64,000 nt of DNA from Chionoecetes opilio (taxonomy: Eukaryota > Arthropoda > Malacostraca > Decapoda > Majidae), in NCBI GenBank assembly GCA_016584305.1, contig JACEEZ010003837.1, forward strand, positions 294,323 to 358,322. The letters are read 5' to 3'. Position numbers and translations under genes: made by a program. The first letter of the stretch is position 1. Every line of letters begins with the position of its first letter. Below, piece after piece: positions 44,797 through 53,554 of this stretch. Under the pieces are notes generated by a model. The model saw nothing but the letters and a program-made list of their open reading frames with translations, was not told the origin of the DNA and made no database searches.

Positions 44797-45846
44797 ATTT
44801 AACCTGCCTCCCACTGCCTTACCCTGGCACCCACTGCCTTAACCTGCATACCACTGTGTTAACCTGCCTCCCACTGCCTTACCCTGGCTCCCACTGCCTT
44901 AATCTGCCTCCCATCCTGTGTTAACCTGCCTCCCGTCCTGTGTTACCCTGCCACCCACTGCCTTACCCTGGCTCCCACTGCCTTAACCTGCCTCCCGTCC
45001 TGTGTTAACCTGCCTCCCGTCCTGTGTTACCCTGCCACCCACTGCCTTAACCTGCCTCCCACTGTGTTAACCTGCCTCCCGTCCTGTGTTACCCTGCCAC
45101 CCACTGCCTTACCCTGGCTCCCACTGCCTTTACCTGCCTACCACTGTGTTAACATGCCTCCCGTCCTATGTTGCCCTGCCTCCCACTGCCTTACCCTGGC
45201 TCCCACTGCCTTAACCTGCCTACCACTGTGTTAACATGCCTCCGTCCTGTGTTGCCCTGCCTCCCACTGCCTTACCCTGGCTCCCACTGCCTTAACCTGC
45301 CTACCACTGTGTTAACATGCCTCCCGTCCTGTGTTGCCCTGCCTCCCACTGCCTTACCCTGGCTCCCACTGCCTTAACCTGCCTACCACTGTGTTACCCT
45401 GCCTCCCACTGCCTTACCCTGGCTCCCACTGCCTTAACCTGCCTACCACTGTGTTAACATGCCTCCCGTCCTGTGTTGCCCTGCCTCCCACTGCCTTACC
45501 CTGGCTCCCACTGCCTTTGCCTGCCTACCACTGTGTTAACATGCCTCCCACTGCCTTACCCTGGCTCCCACTGCCTTACCCTGGCTCCCACTGCCTTAAC
45601 CTGCCTACCACTGTGTTAACCTGCCTCCCGTCCTGTGTTACCCTGCCACCCACTGCCTTACCCTGGCTCCCACTGCCTTAACCTGCCTCCCGTCCTGTGT
45701 TACCCTGCCACCCACTGCCTTAACCTGCCTCCCACTGTGTTAACCTGCCTCCCACTGTGTTAACCTGCCTCCCACTGTGTTAACTTGCCTCCCGTCCTGT
45801 GATACCCTGCCTCCCACTGCTTTACCCTGGCTCCCACTGCCTTAAC
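44797..45846. repeat. ~1 kb minisatellite inside the nested hAT
   Basis: Units built from CCTGCCTCCCACTGCCTTA, CCCTGGCTCCCACTGCCTTA and CCTGCCTCCCGTCCTGTGTTA, combined into blocks of about 80-100 bp. Open frames across it are artefacts. Confidence 0.95.
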
Positions 45847-45951
45847 CACTACAGCACCAGGACGACGGTACAGTGGTATGTACTGCAGGACTGTGTGATC
45901 ATCGTAACCCTGGTGCGGAAGGGGTTAATCCCTGACCACTTATGGTCCATG

Positions 45952-46830
45952 TTAAGTAAGAGTTAGGGGCAACTGCCGTTTGGTGGATTCTCCCGAGTTT
46001 GATTGTGACAGTATTGGAAGAGAGGCAAATTTGTCAACTACTACATCAAGATCGAGTGAATCCACCACACCTTTTTCAATTGAAATTGTACCTAGACTGG
46101 TTAGCCGTTTCTGACCCATTGTTGCCCTGAGGTACGTTTTGACAAGCTTCAGTACAGAGAATGATCGTTCACATTTAGCATTACTGACAGGGAAAGTGAG
46201 AGCCAAATGCATTAAAGTCCAGAGGGTGGTGAAACCTTGCTTTAGAGGCTTTAGTTTGTCTAAAGCACCAGAGATGGATTTTGCATCGTTTAATGTTTTC
46301 TGAGCAACAAGAACTTTTGCATGGAGGCTCTCACTTTCAATGTCATATTGGTCAGCAAGATATTTCAAATAATTTTCATTTAGAAAGTTCGGGGACGAAG
46401 GATGACAAGCAGATACACCAAGTAGAATGCTCTTTGGTTCATCAAACCTGTGCCCAAATTCAACGAGTACCTTGTCTAGAATGGGATAGTAAAGACATCT
46501 TTTACAGTGAGATTTAGGGTCTTCATCTCTCTCAGAGGTGTCTCGTTGGCCTATGGTTTCAGTTACAATGGATCCTAACAACCGTGACGATGGCTTCCTT
46601 TGCCTTCTTGAACTTGTAGGTTGTTGCTGAGCTACAGTTATGTTTCTTCCTGCAGCAAATTTAACTGCCTTTTCCCAAATGGTATTGAAATGGTCATCTG
46701 AAGTTCTTCTATCTTTCAGAACTTTTATTGTTTCCTGTGCCATATGTTAACTACTGCAGCAAGATCCATATCCTCACTCTGGCAAACCTTTAAAAGTGGG
46801 GTTGTAATGTCAAAAACTAGGCAATAGATA
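45952..46830 (-). pseudogene. C-terminal hAT transposase remnant (ZMYM1-like)
   Basis: The minus frame 46743-45952 (263 codons) contains HCKRCLYYPILD, LKQGFTTLWTLMHLALTFP and NAKCERSFSVLKLVKTYLR, the hAT C-terminal dimerisation signature of ZMYM1-type transposases. Upstream, 46744-46830 continues the homology (ITTPLLKVCQSEDMDLAAVV) in another frame, so a small indel near 46743 breaks the ORF. Zinc finger and catalytic N-terminal half are not found between here and the right TIR. It is defective. Confidence 0.85.
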
Positions 46831-47663
46831 TTCGTGATCTGCAAAATTCACATGCAATGATATTTGCTCAAGAAAAAAAATACTTCCTTTACCTTAAAAT
46901 TCAAGTCCTCTTCCTTTGCTGAACATGTAGGCTACACACTGAAGCGATTCAAGCGAAGCTGCGTAGCATGATTGAAGTCATGAAAGAAAACTAATCTGAC
47001 TGAGAAGTCACGAAGTGAACGGTAACTATTTTGTCAATTTAATAACCCAATGCAGGGATCAGCTTAGTTTGGGAGAGGTAACGGAGGTTCTATAGAATAT
47101 CTCTATAATAGAATATACTTAGTAATTTCAAGGTTTGTTAGCAAACATATTTCAACATTTAAATGAAACATCAAACCAATTTTTCTATAAAAGTGTGAAA
47201 AATAAGGTTTTGCTCTGGCATGGAAAATTGGATAAATATTCCTTTTTATTGTTTTTGGGTAGCAGGCTACTAGCAGCAATTTTGGGGGGGCTGAGTCCTT
47301 GACTTGGGGGGGCTAAGTCCCCCTTAGCCCCCCCGCGGTGACGCCACTGCTGATGTGTGATAAAATATGCAGAGATTAATTGAACTTTTTCCCAACCAGA
47401 TTCAAATTTGCTAGTGTCCGCTAGTCTTTTGTAGGCAAGTGATGTAAGTTAAGCATATCACAGAAATCTATCAAATATAAGATAATTATGACTGTAAACT
47501 TTGTAATAAAGCAAGGGTGTTCTCTTCATCCACATTTAATTTTTTTTTTTTTTTTTACCTATTTTGGCGGGGTGGGATTTGGGAGAAAAATGAAGGGGAG
47601 CCACACCAATGTTGAGAATTCATGAAGGGGGGAATGGAGTGAAAAAGGTTGAGAACCACTGCC

Positions 47664-47740
47664 CTAGGTAATCCAATCCACGGAGTAAGTTAAACGTGGC
47701 AAGGCGTCACCGCAGAGTTTTCCAGCCACACTTTCTTCCT
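47664..47740. repeat. Right copy of the repeat flanking the transposon block
   Basis: CCTAGGTAATCCAATCCACG, GGCAAGGCGTCACCGCAGA and CCAGCCACACTTT match the copy at 40826-40915 in direct orientation. Confidence 0.7.
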
Positions 47741-49934
47741 GTAGCGACTTTCTTCGCTCACCCTCGCGCGTGAGCTATATATTAAAGCAAAGACCGAGCT
47801 TCAAGTTAAATACTTGACAGTTCTTCCTTTACCTCTTTTGGCTCACGCCCCCCTAGGTAATTACCCACGCCCACTTAGCCCCCCAGTAATGAATCGCTGC
47901 TTTAGGCAGGGCTCTTTGGAGCTGGGTGTGCTCCTGCAGGGACTCGCTGGGCGGGTTCGAAGCCTGGCCCTGATCACAGTCCTGCTGGTGACCCCCTGTG
48001 TCCCTCCTCTCACATCTCTGTTGCAACGCCCGCAGCAGCCTGTTGCAGCTGCACATCGCAAAGTTGTCGGGCAGCTGAGGAGCGAGGACTTCCAACGACG
48101 ACGCAGCGGCAGCGGCGGGTGAAGGTCGCGGCGAACTTTTTCCGGGCGAAGTCGGAGGAGGAACAGCCCCACAACAGCCCCTCACACACACCCTCCTAAA
48201 AGCAATACACGCGCTCAACAAAAAACATTCTTAAGCTTACAAAACATACCCCCAGCTAACACATGCCCTCAATAAAAGCCCAAACCCACCACAAGACACC
48301 GTTCCCAAGCCAGAGATTTTTTAGGCCCCTGTTTAGGCCGCGTCGCTGCCAGACGGGCGTCGTGTTATTGACGTGCCTGACTGCCTGTGTGTGGGTGTAC
48401 GGGTGTTGGATATCCTTGGGTGGGCCTGAAGGAGCCTTGGGTGAGCTTGTGCTGTACTACTAAACCATATATAAAGCCCTCTGCTACCTCCATGGTGTAG
48501 TGTAGGGTAATTTGTGCTCTGTGAAAGGTATGCGCCAGTCTCTTCCGTGTATTAAGGTGTGCGTGTGTGTGGTGGCAAGATGACATTTCGGAGTGTTAGG
48601 GGAGCGTTTGCCACTGCTGATCTTTTACAGTGTTTTTGAGTTGATATTGTTATTCCATGGTGTGGTTAGTGTGTGGTGTTTGGTGGTAAGGGTAGTGGTG
48701 ACGGAGGGAAGGACAAAGTGTGATGGAGAGGAAATATTTGGGTATAATTTTGGTATTGGCCACTACTGTTTTCACAGAATACACGACCTTTTGAGCGATT
48801 TACTTTTCGAGCGGAGGACCATTCGGAGGACCCAATTGTGTGTGTTGCGTATGCGTGCAGGTGTATACAAAGAGACAGACACCGTAGTGACAGGTGTGGT
48901 GTATGTGGTAAATCGAGAGAGGCAAAGAGTAGCTATGTGGGAAATTTTTTCAAAATTGTTAAATGCTATTGCAAGAGGTATCAGTGGAAAGGTCTTGAAA
49001 CAAACTTTCCAATGACACCAAGATGACCCTCCTAGGACCTAAAATAAGAAAGTTACATCAAATAGAAGTTCGCCTTTTGGGCATATTTTTGTCTTATAAA
49101 ACAATAGGATTATTGTGACCGATAAAAATTTGGCATAATGAACACTCAGCCAAGAACACTCAGGTTAGGTTAGGTTTCATTAAAACATATAAGGTTAGGT
49201 TTGGTTTCATTTTTTTTTTTCATTTTTTTTTTTTCGTTTTTTTTTTTTTTTTTTTTTTTTTTTTTGGTTTGCGCAAAATAAAACTAGCACCATTAGAACA
49301 AGCACCTATTGTAGGCCAAGAAAAAGTAGTTGGTGTCTCTGAAAACGAACGTGAAACTCTCCTCCATAATTACCAAACAAACAAACAGAACGAACGAACA
49401 ACGAAATGAAAAACAGTGCATTGACATCGATTACAGATAGCCTGATAAAATTGTTGCTACTCGATAAAAACTTATCAAATTCGACATATAGACGGACAAA
49501 TAACTAAAGAAACTTATTTTATTAGTTTCAAGATTAATTTCACTCGCCTTCAGCAAAATTGACGAGCGTTTTGGCGACCTGTCACGAAACACATCTCCAT
49601 TTCCGCGGAATGTACGTGATTTCAGAAATGTTCCGAGAATTTTCGAGAATTGTTTCTGCAACGAGTTGAGGGGTCAATGTGTGTACTACGTCATCAAATC
49701 ATGTGTAAGCTCGTGCAATCACAGGAAAACACACAAAAAAACTGATTTCTTAGGGGGTTCACAACACAACTTTTGCGCTAAATTTTGCCAATTTCGATGA
49801 AAAGAAAACGGGGCTGAGCTGAAATGTTGACAAAGTTGTCAAGCGTGAAATCGGAGAATATGCACATACCTACAAAGAGTGGGGTGTTAGCCCCCCAGTG
49901 TGTGTGTCTGACCTAAAGAGCGAACGCACAGTTC
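47741..49934. other. Intergenic region, possible TADA3 upstream sequence
   Basis: GC- and CpG-richer sequence at 47860-48180 contains GCGGCAGCGGCGG|GTGAAG, a conceivable 5' UTR donor for TADA3, whose first coding exon has an acceptor. A TATATATTA box sits at about 47776. A 140-codon frame at 48593-49015 has no recognised motif. A poly-T tract covers 49208-49266. None of this is firm. Confidence 0.3.
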
Positions 49935-50110
49935 TCATCAGCCTCTAATCACAGGCGTCACTTTAACAATCCTGCCTTTGCCTCCACGGGTGAGGGCCAA
50001 CCATCACAGCCCTCAAGTGAGCCTCCAGGGCCTGCCATCCCACCCCTGGAGCTCACGGCTTACAAGCGCTATATACACAAATGTAAAAAAAAAAAAAAAA
50101 AAAAAAAAAA
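49935..50110 (+). mobile_element. SINE 3' half with poly-A tail
   Basis: From GCCTCTAATCACAGGCGTCA to ACACAAATGT and a ~26-A tail. It matches the reverse complement of 50288-50440. 5'-truncated. Confidence 0.85.
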
Positions 50111-50129
50111 CTTGGGACACTGCACTGTG

Positions 50130-50247
50130 ACATCTGGGTTACCACAGTTACCTTTGCCTACCTTCTACTTCTACCACAGTTACCTTCTACCTACTTCTAC
50201 TCCTTCCACAGTTACCTTCTACCTACTTCTACTCCTACCACAGTTAC
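50130..50247. repeat. 32-bp array TTACCTTCTACCTACTTCTA, left part
   Basis: Units CTCCTACCACAGTTACCTTC then TACCTACTTCTA. The array resumes at 50606-50745 after the SINE, so the SINE inserted into it. Confidence 0.9.
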
Positions 50248-50249
50248 CT

Positions 50250-50605
50250 TCTTTTTTTTTTCTTTTTTTTTTTTTTTTTTACATTTGTGCCTATAGCGCC
50301 TATAGGCAGTGGTGATCCAGGGATCGGATGGTAGTCTCTGGAGGTTCACTTGAGGGCTGTGATGGTTGGTCCTCGCCCGTGGTGGCGCAGGCAGGATTGT
50401 TATAGTGACGCCTGTGATTAGAGGCTCATGCCGCCCCCCTGTGTCCTCCGATGCACTCGCAGTCGAAGGTAGAGTTGATGGGCAGGGCATGTGGGTGTTC
50501 TTAGGCCACTCGACGGTGCAGAAAGGTTTTGATTTTCTTCGGGGATCGAACTCGGGTCATCGAGAACGCCAGTCTGAGGCGCTAACCAGTCCGCTACCGC
50601 CTCCC
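50250..50605 (-). mobile_element. tRNA-derived SINE, near full length
   Basis: On the minus strand it begins GGGAGGCGGTAGCGGACTGG, with a box A-like TAGCGGACTGG and box B GAGTTCGATCC about 45 nt later, i.e. a tRNA-related head. Then come a ~250-bp body and a terminal A-run (plus-strand T-run 50250-50280). It faces the copy at 49935-50110 in inverted orientation. Confidence 0.85.
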
Positions 50606-50745
50606 TACTCCTACCTACTTCTACTCCTACCACAGTTACCTTCTACCTACTACTACTCCTACCACAGTTACCTTCTACCTACTACTACTCCTACCACAGT
50701 TACCTTCTACCTACTTCTACTCCTACCACAGATACTTTCTACCTA
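50606..50745. repeat. 32-bp array, right part
   Basis: Continuation of the CTCCTACCACAGTTACCTTC array beyond the SINE, about four units. Confidence 0.9.
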
Positions 50746-51028
50746 CTGTTCTCCACCCCTTGTCTGGTTACCATACCCATCATCTCATCACTTCAAGTTA
50801 TAGAGCAAAGGATCAGACTCCTAACCTTACCAGGCAAGGCTTCAAAACTTGTCTTGGGCAAAATAGCACTGGAGTAAATCAGATATGCAAAATAGAAAGA
50901 GATGTACCAGAAAAATGTAGGCTAACAGATACTAACCCATCTAAATATAACCTATTCTAATGAGGAAAACCAAGCACAGTACCTACCTTCTAATTTATAT
51001 TTCTTCATTTGTTTGCCAGCTTGAATTA

Positions 51029-51240
51029 TTAACCCCTTGAGACCCAGAACGTAATTTCAATTGTAATTTGGGTACATTAGATGATTTTTAGTGTATATAA
51101 GCAATATTTTATAGATATGACCTGTTTAGTATCCTTGTCGACTAACTAATTTGGTATATTCAGTTACTTTTCGTAATTATATGGCTCGACAACATACAAT
51201 TTTATATAGCAAAGGAAAGATCTGGGCATGAAGGGGTTAA
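51029..51240 (+). mobile_element. TTAA-flanked MITE, family A copy 13, beside a TADA3 acceptor
   Basis: TTAA intact on both sides. The right end lies 26 nt from the AG of the first TADA3 coding-exon acceptor, so the branch-point region is at the MITE edge. Confidence 0.9.
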
Positions 51241-51266
51241 AAGTTAACACTCTTGCAACATTGCAG

Positions 51267-51536
51267 GAATGATGCCGCCTTCACCCAGCAAATCCAAAAG
51301 CGTCCACAAGTCATCAGGGAAACTGTTCCGGCACAAAGAAAAGGAACGTTCGGGCAGTGGCAGCAGCAGCGGCGGGAACAATGGCAACGGCACCGGCAGT
51401 AACAGCAGCAGCGGCAGCAGTGGCAGTGGCAGCAGCAGCAAAAGAGACGACCCCCTGGACCTCAAGGACTGCCCCCTCTCCCTGCCTGTCATGGGCTCCC
51501 TGGACCACACCCGCTCCCTGCCGCGCTACACCTCAC
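51267..51536 (+). CDS. TADA3: TADA3 coding exon 1 (residues 1-89)
   Basis: Acceptor CATTGCAG|GA, then ATGATG. Basic start (KSKSVHKSSGKLFRHKEKER), a Ser/Gly repeat from AGC/GGC triplets, then LKDCPLSLP and LDHTRSLPRYT. Donor CTCAC|GTGAGT. The acceptor implies a non-coding first exon upstream. Confidence 0.92.
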
Positions 51537-53523
51537 GTGAGTCTGGTGAACCAACATACTGGTGCTGCAAGTTGAAGTGTCATGCAGGGTTGTAATAGCA
51601 ATATAGGCTATAATAATTGTAACAGGTGTCTCTTCCCATTACCATTCTTTGATTATCTTACTCTTTCCCTTTCTTACAGTCAGGGCTGTTTCTTGCTATA
51701 TTCGAGCTATGTGGTTGCACAGGGCCACCAAGGGGCTGCCATTATTTGCTTTTTTTTTAATCTAGTGTCTTTTCCTTTTAAAGTGCACTAGATTGATGCA
51801 TTTATATATTAAAGGGCCAATAATAATAAAGGCGTGTCCCCAGACCACCTTAGAGGCCTTGGAATCCTATGAGTGTTGATGTGGGTGTTGTGTTGTGTCA
51901 GTGGTGAACGCGGAGGGTGTGTCCATGGAGGAGCTGGATGGGCTGCAGCTGGAGCTTGAGCTGCTGCTGTCGTCGGTGCTGGTGCGGCAGATGGCCCTCA
52001 ACACGCAGCAGACCATGATACACCAGCTGGAGAAAGGCAAGATCATATCCAAGCCAGTAAGTGTTGGGGTGTCATTGTTACATTCATTGGCCAGTGCTCT
52101 ATGAGGGAAGGATGAGGCATTATCAAGACTAATTATGATTGGGTTTGATAGATTCATGCCCAATGCCCAGAAGGTCTTATGAGTGTCTAAGAGTTAATCA
52201 CTGTTTCCCAGCCCGTGTCTCCCGGCAAGAAGATGAAGCGGGAGGATGGGGAGAGGCCGTCCAAGAAGATGAAGGAGGCCAATGGCAAGCCCCGGGATGT
52301 GGTCACCACGCCCGGCCCGCCGCCCGGGGTCAAACCGTCCAAGGTAAAGTGTGTAGCAGCAAAAAGGGATCTCATGAAGATCCGCCAGCCCAGCTATTTT
52401 TGGGGTGACCGATCTTCATGTGGGTGAGAGTGGTTTGATAACCCAGTAATGTTAGGTGACCTAACCAATGTCCAGGTTAAGTTTGTGAACTAGTAGGGGG
52501 TTCTGGGGGGCCGCAACCCCTGTTAGGTCACCTCAAAAATAGCTGGGCTGGCGGATCTTCATGAGATCCGCGAATACTGTTCATTATTTTGATATCCAAT
52601 GTAAAGTGGCTCCTTGCAACTAACTGATTTGTTAAGTTTTACACATTAACCCTTTCACGCACAGCGACGCGATCGCGTCAAAACGGGCCCGTCTGCAATC
52701 TGAGCTTTTGGCTCGAATTGCGTAAAAAAACAGTTAAAAAATCGCCAAAAATAAAGTATTTATCAGAATTGCGTAAAAAAATTCTGCGTTAAAGATCCAA
52801 CCTAGACCTATACAATAAATTAATTGTCAACTCTCGTGTGAGTGGATGTGAAATGATAAGGGTTTGTGTCTCAGTTTCCACTCAGCAGGCAGCCTGTGAG
52901 CGCGAATTGTCGTCCCTTTAAAACGTGTCCCGAGCTGGCCATACTGGCCATATGAAAATTATAATGGTAGCGTTGGAATCCTCATAAAAATCCGCTTTTA
53001 TTGGCATAAAAACCATAAAAAGTTGACTCAGGAAGTTTCGAGCTACGAAGTGGTGAACGTAAGTATTTCTTATTTCTCTTTACTCAATATTTTTTCGGAG
53101 TCAGTAAATTCCGCTATTTATATGCATTTCTTGTTATTTTTTTCTTTTATAAGGCAGAATAATCTCTTACAAAACCAATGATATATAATAATGCCAGGAA
53201 AAAAGAATACACGTTGGTGAAATTGATAACATAGAAAAATAATACGCCGCACAGTCAGGCCATTTCGCGGGGCCCCTTAGGGAGCATAAGACGGATGTCG
53301 CAGTGGACGGAAAAACTTATTAAACTTTTCGTGCGTGAAAGGGTTAAGCCAGCATGTGAGGTGAAGCAACCACAGATGCCTGGTAGGGATGCACTGTATG
53401 GTACTACTGTATAGGTTCATGTGTTTAGATTCACCCTGATAGATGACTGACATACAAAGTGGCAGCCACACATTCGCTGGGCTGCCTGTAAGCTCCTCAA
53501 TAGACATATAACAGTGGTGTGAG

Positions 53524-53554
<31 letters not shown>

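Larger units (their letters stand above)
44313..47357 (-). mobile_element. Nested hAT element, 3029 bp, perfect 8-bp duplication
   Basis: The element is 44321-47349. It starts CAGTGGCGTCAC and ends GTGACGCCACTG. CTGATGTG occurs at 44313-44320 and 47350-47357. The duplication includes the stop codon of the host transposase. The interior holds a minisatellite and a minus-strand transposase remnant. Both ends have GGGGGGG and GGCTAAGTCCCCC-type tracts. Confidence 0.95.
41588..47661 (+). mobile_element. hAT transposon with BED-finger transposase, containing a nested hAT
   Basis: Termini CAGTGGTTCTCAACC and GGTTGAGAACCACTG form a perfect 15-bp TIR of the Charlie/Buster-like hAT type. Removing the nested element and its duplicated 8 bp leaves about 3.04 kb, a normal autonomous length. 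Both ends contain C/G-rich sequence (GGGGGGCCATGGCCCCC at left, GGGGGGAATGG at right). The expected 8-bp flanking duplication is not visible: GTAGGACT at left, CCCTAGGT at right. Confidence 0.9.

Noticed and set aside
45168..45681. Leu/Pro/Cys-rich repeat protein
   Set aside because: Frame of the minisatellite inside the nested hAT; indels between units shift the frame.
41588..47661. 8-bp target duplication for the outer hAT
   Set aside because: Flanks GTAGGACT and CCCTAGGT do not match; not claimed.
47930..47970. Possible tRNA gene around GGGTTCGAAGCC
   Set aside because: A box B-like string only; no acceptor stem, box A or cloverleaf could be built.
47853..48221. Minus-strand 122-codon frame (MLSACIAFRRVC)
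   Set aside because: No family motif or splice partner for TTC39C was found; it may only overlap GC-rich upstream sequence.
48593..49015. 140-codon plus-strand frame
   Set aside because: No recognised motif, AT-rich codon use, no homologous context; could be chance.
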